Below are positions 37,494 to 46,853 of a stretch of DNA of 64,000 nt, piece after piece. Each line of letters opens with the position of its first letter. Positions within the stretch are counted from its first letter, which is position 1. The notes beneath the pieces were generated by a model. The model was not told the origin of the DNA. It saw nothing but the letters and a program-made list of their open reading frames with translations, and searched no databases. The DNA is from Pyrococcus sp. ST04 (lineage in GTDB: Archaea > Methanobacteriota_B > Thermococci > Thermococcales > Thermococcaceae): assembly GCF_000263735.1 (NCBI RefSeq), contig NC_017946.1:1591348-1655347 (forward strand), written 5' to 3'. Both the position numbers and the translations under genes were made by a program.

Positions 37494-38386
37494 CGTTTCT
37501 CACCTTTCTCGGATTTAAGGGCCACCTCAACCGGAATTCCTAACCGCACCATTTCTCTCGCTAAAGCATATGCTTTTCCGATATCTTCATTCGAGATTAT
37601 CTGCCTACTCCTCTCCTTTGGAGAATAGAGCCTCGAAAGCCTATCAAGATAAAACACAAATCCAATTCCAACTTTTCCGTTTAGTTTGTACTCTCCCCCA
37701 CCACCAATAGGCTTTCCAAGCCTCGGGGAATATACCTCAAAGATTATATCTGTGTAATACGGAAGGGGTCTCACTGTTCCTAGATCTATGAAGATTCTTT
37801 CATCATTAACAGCTTCAACTATGGAATCCAGCTTTTCATATCCACTTCTCTTTCCTCTAAAGTTGAAAAGTCTCCATAATCTTTCTTTTTTCTCTGCCGG
37901 AAGAGGAAGTCTTTCAATTATTTCAAAGTTTCTCTTTATTAGCGCCTCCCTAACCTTGGGCCAAAATTCCCCTGCTTCCTTCTTCCAAATCCCAATACTC
38001 CCCAAATCTATGTAGAAGTCCTCGATCCCTATAGATTCAAGTGCTGTTATCATTATAGAAAGCACTTCAACATGTCTCTCAATTCCTCCCTCACCTATAA
38101 GCTCAACTCCAGCCTGCCATTCTCCTCTAATATCCCCATTTAACACTTCAGCTACGTAAAATACCTTCGTCTGCCCTTCGATTTTCTTGACTATCCTGGA
38201 TGTTACGTCGGGATTGAGGAGATAAAACTCGTTGTTGTAAGAGAATTTCGTTCCTTTTCTTATCTCCGGAGAGTACTCCTCAATTGTGGGGAATATTATC
38301 TCCCTATACCCCCATAACTCGAACGTGCGTCTTAAGCGGTTTCCTATCTCTGCCAACTGTAGGTAGTCAAGGATCGTGCGCCTCAA
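37490..38386 (-). CDS. hisZ: ATP phosphoribosyltransferase regulatory subunit
   Basis: Class II aminoacyl-tRNA synthetase-like (HisRS paralogue), about 298 residues, without the HisRS anticodon domain; motif 2-like region [13 protein letters not shown]. It activates short HisG and mediates histidine feedback. TTG 38386 is chosen because GGAGGTG lies six bases upstream; a GTG at 38395 would abut that site. First gene of the hisZ-G-D-B unit. Confidence 0.9.
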   Translation of the reverse strand: MRRTILDYLQLAEIGNRLRRTFELWGYREIIFPTIEEYSPEIRKGTKFSYNNEFYLLNPDVTSRIVKKIEGQTKVFYVAEVLNGDIRGEWQAGVELIGEGGIERHVEVLSIMITALESIGIEDFYIDLGSIGIWKKEAGEFWPKVREALIKRNFEIIERLPLPAEKKERLWRLFNFRGKRSGYEKLDSIVEAVNDERIFIDLGTVRPLPYYTDIIFEVYSPRLGKPIGGGGEYKLNGKVGIGFVFYLDRLSRLYSPKERSRQIISNEDIGKAYALAREMVRLGIPVEVALKSEKGEKR

Positions 38387-38425
38387 AAAAGACACCTCCC
38401 GAGCAAAGTAAGTCCAGTAGAATAA

Positions 38426-38491
38426 TCAAATATGGTGGAATATCATTACGAGCAACACTTTTATGCCCATTGGTCTCTCACTTAGGCTCAT
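38426..38491 (-). other. Possible 21-residue leader ORF upstream of hisZ
   Basis: ATG with GGTGAGAG three bases before it, then 21 codons ending in Phe-His-His-Ile and TGA, 39 bases before the hisZ start. Nearby is an imperfect direct repeat GTGAGAGAGTAATGAGC / GTGAGAGACCAATGGGC that produces the start context. The two consecutive His codons recall bacterial his leaders, but attenuation of that kind is not established in archaea, and the ORF may be chance. Confidence 0.25.
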
Positions 38492-38654
38492 TACTCTCTC
38501 ACCCTTCTTCACCCACGCTCGTTGTTTCGGGTAGTTAAGGATGTCGGTAGAATTTCTGTCACATATGCACTAATATTCAGAAAAATGCATAAACATTTGT
38601 CGAATATACAAAGAAAGCACGTGAATGTGAATGGCATGAGCAAAGGACTAACCA

Positions 38655-39521
38655 TTAACTTTTCAATTTCCCATACTTTTTCTTGCTTTCCTTAAGGAAC
38701 TTTCTATACTCTCCTAAGATGTCTCTACAGTCATTCCCTATCTTCCTCCTGCTAATCCTCACGAGAATCCCCAGGGATAACAAGTACACCCCAAGAACCA
38801 GGGTGATAATTATCAAGGCCGAAACGTCGCCTGCACTAAGCAAGAAACCCACGAACAGGGGAAGTAAGTACAGAAGGTTCAACAAAACATTAACTCCCTT
38901 TCCGGGAGTAGGAATATCAGAAATACACCTCACAATATCCCTCCATCTTGAACATGCCTTAAGCAATCTCCCTCCAACCAAAATGTAATCCTTAAACTTG
39001 TACACGCCAATGCTCTCTGAGTCCATGAGACATCTATAGCCAAACTTCTCAACGAAGGACTTGACATCGTCACTACAGGGTTTAGCATTTAGAATCATGA
39101 AGAGATCCCTTTCCCAAAGCCAAGTAACACCTAAATAGATGACAATTGATGGGATTGCAAGTATCTTCCAACCAGTAATAGCAAGACCAAGCTGGCCCGC
39201 TATTAATGGGTAGCGGAAATTTGAGAAGCTTGGGAACTCATCGACTGAAAACGTGTTCTTAGACCTAATATGAAGATACAAAACAACTAAGATGACTGCT
39301 AGAAAGGTGTTTACTCCAACTAATTCATCCCCCTTAAAATCCCCAAAGGGCGTTGAAAGGAAAACATTACTATTCCAGCCCCCATAGAAGCCCAGCGATA
39401 TTATATATACAACAAGGGGAGTTAACATAATCATGCTGATTTCCTTTTTCTTATTAGACAACTTTCCAAGAAGTATTCCCATCCCAAATCCCACGATTAA
39501 ACCTAATACAAGAGGTATCAT
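38655..39521 (-). CDS. Multi-pass membrane protein of unknown function
   Basis: 288 residues with an N-terminal pair of hydrophobic segments, two or three more up to residue 135, a soluble stretch of about 70 residues containing five Cys (around CSDD, RCLM, KACSRW, VRCIS), and a final pair of helices near residues 215-260, ending in a basic tail. No family recognised. Stands alone, divergent from the PAP2 gene. The 259-base gap to hisZ carries only the possible leader ORF. Confidence 0.6.
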   Translation of the reverse strand: MIPLVLGLIVGFGMGILLGKLSNKKKEISMIMLTPLVVYIISLGFYGGWNSNVFLSTPFGDFKGDELVGVNTFLAVILVVLYLHIRSKNTFSVDEFPSFSNFRYPLIAGQLGLAITGWKILAIPSIVIYLGVTWLWERDLFMILNAKPCSDDVKSFVEKFGYRCLMDSESIGVYKFKDYILVGGRLLKACSRWRDIVRCISDIPTPGKGVNVLLNLLYLLPLFVGFLLSAGDVSALIIITLVLGVYLLSLGILVRISRRKIGNDCRDILGEYRKFLKESKKKYGKLKS

Positions 39522-39622
39522 TCAACCACCTTACAAGAATTACTATTTGAACTTTTAAATTTGCCCACCTCAATGCTTTTTAATTGAGTGCATAAATCGA
39601 GGAAGTGAAAGGTGTGAAAGAG

Positions 39623-40399
39623 ATGATAAATGAAATAAAAGGTAGGATATCAAATAAGGAAATCTTGATAAGGCTAAACGGATTCATTATAAGCTACTTT
39701 GGATGGATTATTTTCACTCTCCTATATGAATACTTCGGAAGATGGAGTATTGACGTAACCGAAGAATTTTTGAAACTCCCCCTAACATCGAAATCTCTCG
39801 TCTTGGAACTTTTGGATATTACTAAGTCAATTTTTCCCCTATACGTTTTGCTTAGAGGAGTTTACTACATAGGATTTGCCGGTTCTATAGGGTTTATGGT
39901 TATTTACATCCTTCTTTATTTAAGAGACATTAGAACTTCTGACGAACTTCTTGGAGGCTATCTCTCAGCTTACATAATTGCTGGTGTAACATACACTCTT
40001 TTCCATGTTTATGCTCCCCATTATGTCTATCATATCCCTGGATACCCACTTACTAACACTCTTCTAACTAGACAAGAGTTTGTCTTTCCTTCCCTTCACA
40101 ACGCCTTTGCCGCGATCAACATAATTGTTATATGGAAGTACAAAAGAAAAATTGGTGCCAAGGTCTTACTCTTATTGAACACCTTAATTCCCTTCGCAAC
40201 GGTATTTTTAGCTCACCACTGGATATATGATGTTGTCTCTGGATTTGCCCTAGGTATTGCTGCATTAAAGATTTCAAAGAAAGTCATGAAAGGGGTTCCC
40301 AAAACTATCTATAATATTGAGTTAAAGGTTCTGAGGGCACTCACAGTGTTTAATGTTGCTCTTGTAGTCCTATTGCTCTTTTTATCCTTAGAATACTAA
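39623..40399 (+). CDS. PAP2-type membrane phosphatase
   Basis: About 258 residues with six membrane helices. The phosphatase motifs are RQEFVFPSLHNAF (PSxH type) and LAHHWIYDVVSG (HxxxD type). PAP2 enzymes remove phosphate from lipid phosphates or polyprenyl diphosphates; the substrate here is unknown. ATG 39623 has AGGTG eight bases upstream; GTG 39605 is in frame. Ends overlapping the convergent ABC gene. Confidence 0.8.
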   Translation: MINEIKGRISNKEILIRLNGFIISYFGWIIFTLLYEYFGRWSIDVTEEFLKLPLTSKSLVLELLDITKSIFPLYVLLRGVYYIGFAGSIGFMVIYILLYLRDIRTSDELLGGYLSAYIIAGVTYTLFHVYAPHYVYHIPGYPLTNTLLTRQEFVFPSLHNAFAAINIIVIWKYKRKIGAKVLLLLNTLIPFATVFLAHHWIYDVVSGFALGIAALKISKKVMKGVPKTIYNIELKVLRALTVFNVALVVLLLFLSLEY

Positions 40400-42132
40400 G
40401 CCTCTTGCAATTGGGAAGTATAAAAGGTGTAAAAGTACCCCTTCTTCCCCAAGAGCTCTTCAAAACTTCCCTCTTCGACTATCTTACCATCATCTACAAC
40501 AACTATCTTATCAACGAATCTAGTTATAGACAGCCTGTGGGCAATTATTATGCTAGTTCTTCCCTCCATCAGCTTAAGCATTGCATCTTGAACCAGCCTT
40601 TCAGTTTTGGGATCAACGCTTGAAAGTGCTTCATCCAGTATCACTATATCAGGATCTTTAAGCATGGCCCTTGCAAGGGAGATAAGCTGTCTCTCACCAA
40701 CTGAAAGCAGTTTACCAGCCTCGCCAGCACTTGTATTATAGCCCTTTGGAAGCCTCATTATAAAATCATGTATGCCAAGCTTCCTACATACCCTAATAAC
40801 GTCTTCTTCCTTTGCATCGGGATTCGCTATCAGTATATTTTCCATAATAGTTCCCGGGAATAAATAGGTCTCCTGGGGAACGTAGCCTATTCTTCTTCTC
40901 AGGCTTTTTCTGCTTATTTCCCTGCCATCTATACCATCATAGAGCACTTTCCCTCTTGTTGGATCGTAGAACCGCATTATTAGGTTAACTATTGTAGTTT
41001 TCCCCGCTCCAGTCTTCCCAACTATCGCAATCTTTGAGGCAGGAGATATCTGGAGATTTATCCCTTTAAGAACTGGCCTCCCCTTTTCGTATTCAAACCA
41101 AACATCCTTGAACTCTAATTCTCCTTTGAGCTTTTCAACTTCAATCCCATCATAGCTCTCAACGTTTTCATCGTCAAGAACCTCATATATTCTCTCCAAT
41201 GCCGCCAATGCTGATTGAAGGCTATCATACATACTCACAACATTGTTTATTGGTCCTCTGAATCTCTGGGCATACTGGACAAAAGCCACGACAACACCAA
41301 TGCTCACGGCTCCTTTGTAGGCTAGGTACCCCCCATAGGCTATAACCAGAATAACTGAGAGAAGACTTGTAATGTTCATTAGTGGCCAGAAAATTCCCAT
41401 ATAAACCGCCACTCTGAGATAAGCTTTAACTGTCTCTCTTGAAACTTTCGAAAATTCCCTCTCAACTTCCCCTTCCCTTCCAAAGGCCCTTATCGTCTCT
41501 ACTCCTGCGACACTTTCCTCAACTACACTGGATATCTTGGCTATTTTCTGTCTAGTTTCTCTATAGGCCCTCCTCATCCTGGTTCCAAAGTAGAAGGCCA
41601 CAAAGACCATGAGGGGAACACTAGCGAGGGTTACCAACGTGAGCCTAAGGTCAAGAAGCAACATTGCAACCATTATTCCCGCTATGCTGAGAAGGCTACT
41701 TATGCCCCCAAGGAGGCCAGAAACCAAAATGTCATTCACCATATTCGTATCGTTTATTATTCTCGAAACCAAATCCCCCGTTGACTTCTCCTTAAAGAAG
41801 TCAAGATTAGAATAGAGAACCTTTTCATGGAGTTTTGCTCTAAGCTTCTGAAGAACCTGTTGGCCAAAGACGTTTGTATAGTAAGTTTGAAGCATCGTGA
41901 AGAACCACTGAGCCACGAGGGCCACTAAGTACAGAAGAGCTATCTTCCAGAATTCTTCATACTTTTTCGGAATTATGTACTCATCAATGGCTATCCTAAG
42001 GATGTAAGGCGAGGCTAGGGTTGATAAGGTTGAGCCTATTATAGCGATAATAACTATTCCAAGAACCCTTTTATAAGAGAATGCCTCACCAAGGAACCTC
42101 ATAAATAGTGATAGGCTAGATCTCTCACCCAT
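40396..42132 (-). CDS. ABC exporter half-transporter, second subunit
   Basis: 578 residues: six membrane helices then an ATPase domain with Walker A VGKTGAGKTT, signature LSVGERQLISL (variant of LSGGQ) and Walker B PDIVILDEALSSVD. With the preceding gene it forms a heterodimeric MdlAB/multidrug-type exporter. The altered signature here against LSGGQRQRI in the partner is typical of asymmetric heterodimers. ATG 42132 follows GGTGAGG and overlaps the partner stop by eight bases. Confidence 0.9.
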   Translation of the reverse strand: MGERSSLSLFMRFLGEAFSYKRVLGIVIIAIIGSTLSTLASPYILRIAIDEYIIPKKYEEFWKIALLYLVALVAQWFFTMLQTYYTNVFGQQVLQKLRAKLHEKVLYSNLDFFKEKSTGDLVSRIINDTNMVNDILVSGLLGGISSLLSIAGIMVAMLLLDLRLTLVTLASVPLMVFVAFYFGTRMRRAYRETRQKIAKISSVVEESVAGVETIRAFGREGEVEREFSKVSRETVKAYLRVAVYMGIFWPLMNITSLLSVILVIAYGGYLAYKGAVSIGVVVAFVQYAQRFRGPINNVVSMYDSLQSALAALERIYEVLDDENVESYDGIEVEKLKGELEFKDVWFEYEKGRPVLKGINLQISPASKIAIVGKTGAGKTTIVNLIMRFYDPTRGKVLYDGIDGREISRKSLRRRIGYVPQETYLFPGTIMENILIANPDAKEEDVIRVCRKLGIHDFIMRLPKGYNTSAGEAGKLLSVGERQLISLARAMLKDPDIVILDEALSSVDPKTERLVQDAMLKLMEGRTSIIIAHRLSITRFVDKIVVVDDGKIVEEGSFEELLGKKGYFYTFYTSQLQEA

Positions 42133-43870
42133 TGTCCTCACCCACCCCAGAAGCCCTCAACATCTCACTAAATACTCCTCCTTTTTTGGCGAGTTCCTCT
42201 GGTGAGCCCTCCTCTATTATTTTCCCATCTTCCATCACTATGACCCTATCAACGATTCTAGCTAGGGAAAGTCTTTGGGAAACTATTATGGCAGTTTTAT
42301 CCCTGAGGATATCTTTCAAATCTTCAACAAGCCTTCTTTCCGTTTCAGCGTCAAGGTTCGAAACAGGATCATCAAGAAGAACTATCTTCGGATTAAGCAA
42401 CATGGCCCTTGCCAGCGCTATCCTCTGTCTCTGCCCTCCTGAAAGAGTTATCCCTTTTTCTCCAACAACGGTTTCATAACCCTGGGGAAGACTCTCTATA
42501 AAGTCCCGGATCTTTGCTATCTCAGCCGCTTTCTTAATTTCCTCTAACGTTGCATCAGGCTTGGCAAGGGCTATATTTTCCCTAAGGCTTCTGTTGAATA
42601 TGAAAGGCTCTTGAGGAACGTATGCAACTATTCTTCTCAGGCTGTCAGTTTTTATTTTACTCACACTTATCCCGTCTATGAGCACATCTCCCTTATCAGG
42701 CTCGTAGAGCTTCGCTATAAGCTTAAGAATAGTACTCTTTCCGGAGCCAGGAGGACCAGTAATCAAAACTTTCTCACCCGGCTTTACCTTAAAGCTTATA
42801 CCCTTGAGAACCGTTTTACCGGTGTGATAAGTAAACCACACATCTCTAAATTCAACCTCTCCCCGAGGATTGGGAAGATCAACGGCGTCTGGAGGATCAA
42901 CGCTCTTTGGTGCACTGTCGATTACGTCAAAAAGCCTTGAGGCCGCAGCTAGGCTCCTCTGGATGTCCCCTATTATAAACCCAAATGCTCTTAAGGGCCA
43001 CATTAGAGTGAGCATGTAAGTTAAAAAGGCTGTAAGTTCTCCAACTGTCAACGTTCCATTCATTATTCCCCTTCCACCGTAATACAGCATTGAACTCATG
43101 GCAAGGCCCATAATAAGGAAGGGAGCATTACCGTACATTGAAGTAACTTTCGTTGCCTGAACGTTTAGTGCAAAGAGCTGTTCATTTTCCTTTGAGAATT
43201 TCTCCTGAGCATAACCCTCTGCAGCTAAAGATTTTATTGTTTTTATTCCAGCTATCGTCCCCGTTGCTATTGAGGCTATAACTCCAGTCTGGTGTCTTAT
43301 CTTGTCATAAATGGGTCTAACTTTTTTAGCATAAGTAAAGTTAATTATAACAACTATTGCTATCGTAATTAGAGCAACAACCGTCAACTTTCCGCTCATT
43401 TTAGCCATATAGTAAAGGGAAACTCCTATTAGGAAGGTAGAATATACGAGCATTCTAAGTCTAAATGATAAGAAAGCAGTCACTCTTTCCGCGTCATTAG
43501 TAATCCTACTTATCAACTGCCCTGTGAAAGTTTTATCAAAGAACTCCATTCTCTGCCTCTGAAGCGCCCTGAACGCGTCCATTCTAAGCTCATATATTGC
43601 ATGTTGAGAAGCTTTGACGAGAAGATATCTGCCAGCAAAGCTAAAGACACCGTTAAGAACTCCAGCCAGAAGTATTAGAAAGCCATAGTGAACGGCAGAC
43701 GTGTAGTTCCCAACAGAAATACCCTTGTCAATGGCATTTCTTATCAAAACTGGAATAATACCATTTGTGTAAGACATCAGAACAACTAACACTATTCCAA
43801 TGATAAATTCGAGCTTATAATTTTTCAAATACCCCATTAGTCTTATGAATTGTGAAAATGACCGTTTCAT
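42125..43870 (-). CDS. ABC exporter half-transporter, first subunit
   Basis: 581 residues, ABC transmembrane type 1 domain plus ATPase: Walker A TGPPGSGKST, LSGGQRQRIALARA, Walker B PKIVLLDDPVSNLD. In this subunit the residue after Walker B is Asp rather than the catalytic Glu, so this may be the degenerate ATP site of the heterodimer, with DEA in the partner. GAGGGGAT before ATG, and a separate TATA box upstream. Confidence 0.9.
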   Translation of the reverse strand: MKRSFSQFIRLMGYLKNYKLEFIIGIVLVVLMSYTNGIIPVLIRNAIDKGISVGNYTSAVHYGFLILLAGVLNGVFSFAGRYLLVKASQHAIYELRMDAFRALQRQRMEFFDKTFTGQLISRITNDAERVTAFLSFRLRMLVYSTFLIGVSLYYMAKMSGKLTVVALITIAIVVIINFTYAKKVRPIYDKIRHQTGVIASIATGTIAGIKTIKSLAAEGYAQEKFSKENEQLFALNVQATKVTSMYGNAPFLIMGLAMSSMLYYGGRGIMNGTLTVGELTAFLTYMLTLMWPLRAFGFIIGDIQRSLAAASRLFDVIDSAPKSVDPPDAVDLPNPRGEVEFRDVWFTYHTGKTVLKGISFKVKPGEKVLITGPPGSGKSTILKLIAKLYEPDKGDVLIDGISVSKIKTDSLRRIVAYVPQEPFIFNRSLRENIALAKPDATLEEIKKAAEIAKIRDFIESLPQGYETVVGEKGITLSGGQRQRIALARAMLLNPKIVLLDDPVSNLDAETERRLVEDLKDILRDKTAIIVSQRLSLARIVDRVIVMEDGKIIEEGSPEELAKKGGVFSEMLRASGVGEDNG

Positions 43871-43898
43871 ATCCCCTCGTCCTAACTATGTCGCACGG

Positions 43899-43908
43899 TT
43901 ATATAAAT
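43899..43908 (-). promoter_or_regulatory. TATA box of the ABC exporter pair
   Basis: Plus-strand TTATATAAAT, about 33 bases before the exporter ATG and within the 40-base gap after the 119-residue gene. It allows the exporter genes to be expressed apart from the upstream regulator. Confidence 0.55.
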
Positions 43909-43910
43909 GT

Positions 43911-44270
43911 TTACTGGTTAAGATATCCATCTAATTGAACCTTATGCATTTTCCTTGTTCTAATTTTTCTAAACCTCAAGATATTTAATGAAGACGGCAA
44001 GTCAAATTTAGGAAACAGCTCTTCAACGAGCTCATCTGCGAGATCTTTAGGGAAGCCATTCTCGATTAGAGCCCTTTTAAAGCTTCTCCTGCCTTTATTA
44101 GCCATCCTAACAAGACCTGCAATTCTAAAAGATATTCGGATAATGTATAAAATCAAGAAAAATGTGGAGAGAATAAGCCTCTTCACTCCTCTTTCTTCTC
44201 CAATGGCTTCAAATATCTTCTTCCCAATGTTCATTGAATCCATATATTCTTTTGTTAATTCCAACGCCAT
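43911..44270 (-). CDS. Small protein with one membrane segment, exporter-linked
   Basis: 119 residues. One strongly hydrophobic helix (LILSTFFLILYIIRISFRIAGLV, about 32-54, shown only as a region) separates an acidic N-terminus from a basic C-terminal part. No family recognised. It overlaps the preceding regulator by 16 bases and precedes the exporter, so it may be a membrane partner of the regulator, akin to an anti-regulator, but this is inference. TTG 44264 is an alternative start with better-spaced GGAG. Confidence 0.6.
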   Translation of the reverse strand: MALELTKEYMDSMNIGKKIFEAIGEERGVKRLILSTFFLILYIIRISFRIAGLVRMANKGRRSFKRALIENGFPKDLADELVEELFPKFDLPSSLNILRFRKIRTRKMHKVQLDGYLNQ

Positions 44271-44629
44271 CTCCTTATTCCCCGTTCTCCATTAGCCTCA
44301 ACTACTATTCCTAGTTGTTCCAGTTTCTTAATTTTCGATCTCACGGTGTTCCTTGAGGCTTTTCCCCTTCTACCTCTCAGTTCCCTTGTTATTTCACTTA
44401 TATTAGCTTTTTTAAGATCAAAGAGTATCCTTACAATCTCCCTAGCTATTGGATCGTTTTTTATTTCCGGTATAACGACATCTATACCTACTCCCCCATA
44501 CTCCGCATAAACGTTAAGCAACCTAAGGTACGCCTGAGCCATTTGAGAGATTATGGCGAATGTTTTCATGATCTCATTGAGTGTCTCTCTAAGCCGCTGA
44601 ACTTCCCTGACGAGCTCATCATTTTCCAT
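44255..44629 (-). CDS. Helix-turn-helix regulator with N-terminal coiled coil
   Basis: 124 residues: helical N-terminus (about 1-45, heptad-like, probable dimerisation), then a winged helix from PIAREIVRILFDLKKANISE with recognition helix around SRNTVRSKIKKLEQLGIV and a basic C-terminus RRWRWN. No ribosome site before ATG; the TATA-like CTATAGTTTT about 30 bases upstream suggests a leaderless mRNA. An inverted repeat overlaps that TATA, so autoregulation is likely. Probably controls the exporter downstream. Confidence 0.65.
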   Translation of the reverse strand: MENDELVREVQRLRETLNEIMKTFAIISQMAQAYLRLLNVYAEYGGVGIDVVIPEIKNDPIAREIVRILFDLKKANISEITRELRGRRGKASRNTVRSKIKKLEQLGIVVEANGERGIRRWRWN

Positions 44630-44643
44630 GATTGAACGTTAAG

Positions 44644-44670
44644 TGGTCAAAACTATAGGTTTTCTGGTCA
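44644..44670. promoter_or_regulatory. Candidate operator between the HTH regulator and the MFS gene
   Basis: AAAAC (44649-44653) and GTTTT (44659-44663) form an inverted repeat around TATAG, flanked by direct repeats TGGTCA (44644-44649, 44665-44670). It overlaps the regulator TATA region and lies upstream of the divergent MFS gene, so one protein could act on both. Confidence 0.45.
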
Positions 44671-44726
44671 CTCTTGACTATGATAGGCAAGACTTAAAAA
44701 TACAAATAATATGAAGCTGAGGTCAA

Positions 44727-45890
44727 ATGAAGTGGAGTGAAATCCCAAGGGATGCAAGAGCCTATATGCTCTATCACACAATAATAGAGCCCCAACTGAT
44801 CGTCTGGTTGCTTCTACCCTTATATATGATGTACTCAGGTTACTCAGTCCTAGATGTCGGAATAATATTTACAGTCGTTAACATAGCCTCAATTCCAATA
44901 ACCTATGTTATTGGAAAGATATTCAACAAGTTTGATATCAAGAAGGGTCTCATGATAATAGACATTCTTGATGGAATTGCATACATTCTATACGGGCTTG
45001 CACATGGCACATATTCTTCCCTAATGTTCTTTCTTGGTAGGCTCATAGAGAAGATATCTACCTTATTTTATCCACTATATAGAGCATACGAGCAGATAAT
45101 ATATCCCAAGGATAAGTATGAAGAAATCTTCGCCTGGCACTTAAGGTTGCCAGAGATCAGCAAAATGGTAGCCTTTCCGATTTTAGGGTATCTCTTTGGC
45201 TATGTCTTTACAGGATTAGAAAACTACAGAAAGGCATTCATACTCTTTGGACTTCTGTCAATCCCAACAACCCTGTATATTTACTATTTTCTTCCACCAG
45301 TACGAGCTCAAGAGAAAATAACCCAAGAAACGTTTAAATTTAAAGTTGGAGAATTCAAAGTTCTGCTTATATTTGAAGCTCTTTTTATCCTCGGCTGGAG
45401 CCTAGCTCCAGATTTTATCATGATAAACTACATAGTGTTTGAGCTTAAGAAGACGATATTCGAGGTAACAATAGTTAGTTGTATCAGTAGTGCATTTTCA
45501 ATAATCGGAACGTACATTAGTGAGAAAATTCCCAAGAAAAAAGGTTTCCAAGCAATAGCGGCTGGAATGGCATTAAACGCTATATATGCTCTTATAATGT
45601 CTTTATCTCCCCCATTCTCCATTGTAATGATCGCTTATGCAATAGGCTCAATGGGAGATTCTATATGGTTTCCATTCTACAGAGCGTGGCAGTTTTCCCT
45701 GATTCCAGAATTTAGAGCTCCTGAGTTCCATGCTGCAATATCAAGCTACAGAAAAATAATAACACTAATCACCCCATTTATCGCCGGAATTTTGGCAAGT
45801 ATTCATCCAACTATGCCCTACGCAACTAGTTTGGCGACTTTCTTAGCCGCGGCCGGCCTCTTCATATATTTGTCAAGAGAGGAAAAATAA
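44727..45890 (+). CDS. Major facilitator superfamily transporter
   Basis: 387 residues, about twelve hydrophobic helices. The first loop between helices 2 and 3 (VIGKIFNKFDIKKGLM) is the MFS position-A loop. Substrate unknown; drug or sugar efflux type. ATG preceded by GAGGT. Divergent from the regulator/exporter unit, which suggests a joint efflux locus. Confidence 0.82.
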   Translation: MKWSEIPRDARAYMLYHTIIEPQLIVWLLLPLYMMYSGYSVLDVGIIFTVVNIASIPITYVIGKIFNKFDIKKGLMIIDILDGIAYILYGLAHGTYSSLMFFLGRLIEKISTLFYPLYRAYEQIIYPKDKYEEIFAWHLRLPEISKMVAFPILGYLFGYVFTGLENYRKAFILFGLLSIPTTLYIYYFLPPVRAQEKITQETFKFKVGEFKVLLIFEALFILGWSLAPDFIMINYIVFELKKTIFEVTIVSCISSAFSIIGTYISEKIPKKKGFQAIAAGMALNAIYALIMSLSPPFSIVMIAYAIGSMGDSIWFPFYRAWQFSLIPEFRAPEFHAAISSYRKIITLITPFIAGILASIHPTMPYATSLATFLAAAGLFIYLSREEK

Positions 45891-45891
45891 A

Positions 45892-46665
45892 TCACAGAGG
45901 CTCGAACTCATTTAACAGCAACGTGTACTGTCTTTGCTCCAATGCTTTTTCATCAACAGCCAGAACTAGGGCAGAGTTCAACATGAGAAGATGATCCTTA
46001 AGGTTCACGAGAAACTTGAACACGCTCGGGAATTCATTGTATATCAGGAGATACTCAAGACAATCTATAATTATAACAGCATAACCATTTTCCTTTGCAA
46101 ACCTTATTGCATATTCTTGAATGACGTGAAGCTTCGTTGGGGGAATTCCTTCTTCTGAGGCTTGAGTTATCCAAACTGTTCTTATATTCTCGCCGAGCCC
46201 TCTATAAAAGTCAGGTGATCTCGTGAAAACAAGGATTGGGGCATTTAATTCCCTTATCATATTTATGAGGTCTACAATTCTAGATCTTGCCCCAGATACT
46301 ATATAAGCCCCAAGAAGCTTTTCTCCGTTACCCCCGGGAGATCCTCTTTCCATAGGTTTAATTATAAAGGGATATTCCTCCTCCAAGAACCTTACATACC
46401 ATGTTATTGCAACTATCATCCCGAATATTATAAAGGAGTATGTCACATATATGACTTCAGGTATCAACTGCCATCCAAAAGCTTTCGCAATAACTTCGAC
46501 ACCCCTCACCACCACCCCCAAAAATGAGGTGGTTACTAAGATTAAGACAGCTCTTCTTATTTTTCCGGAATACCTACTCACCCTTTTAATAAAAAACAGG
46601 AAGAGATAAAGTAAAGACAGTGTTAGCATTAAGGAGTATATTAGGATAATGTCCAAACATTCCAC
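45892..46665 (-). CDS. DUF835 domain membrane protein
   Basis: 257 residues: three membrane helices in the first 95 residues, then a cytoplasmic DUF835 domain (from LLGAYIVSGARS; VIIIDCLEYLLIYNEF near residue 205 is its most conserved block). DUF835 is abundant in Thermococcales and resembles a degenerate P-loop/DUF257-like fold; function unknown, perhaps signalling. GGAGGTGG before ATG. Confidence 0.8.
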   Translation of the reverse strand: MECLDIILIYSLMLTLSLLYLFLFFIKRVSRYSGKIRRAVLILVTTSFLGVVVRGVEVIAKAFGWQLIPEVIYVTYSFIIFGMIVAITWYVRFLEEEYPFIIKPMERGSPGGNGEKLLGAYIVSGARSRIVDLINMIRELNAPILVFTRSPDFYRGLGENIRTVWITQASEEGIPPTKLHVIQEYAIRFAKENGYAVIIIDCLEYLLIYNEFPSVFKFLVNLKDHLLMLNSALVLAVDEKALEQRQYTLLLNEFEPL

Positions 46666-46695
46666 CTCCAGATTGAATGGAACTTAATTTGGTGA

Positions 46696-46797
46696 CTATT
46701 TCCCGAATATTGAAGAAGATTTTAATATTTTTCTGTTGAAATTTTGTAACAAATGGTAAGAAATAACAAGAGGAATTTTCACAACTCTCCAACACAT
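46696..46797 (-). CDS. Possible 33-residue small protein
   Basis: ATG with a very good GGAGGT site seven bases upstream, then 33 codons to TAG, in the 188-base gap between the DUF835 gene and the next minus-strand gene. The peptide begins MCWRVVKIPLVISYH and is basic and moderately hydrophobic. Only the strong ribosome site supports it; codon use is not distinctive. It may instead be a leader ORF for the DUF835 gene. Confidence 0.25.
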   Translation of the reverse strand: MCWRVVKIPLVISYHLLQNFNRKILKSSSIFGK

Positions 46798-46853
46798 AGA
46801 ATTGACCTCCTCCTCACCCTAGAGGGCAAGGCTTTCAAAGGAAAATGTAAGAG

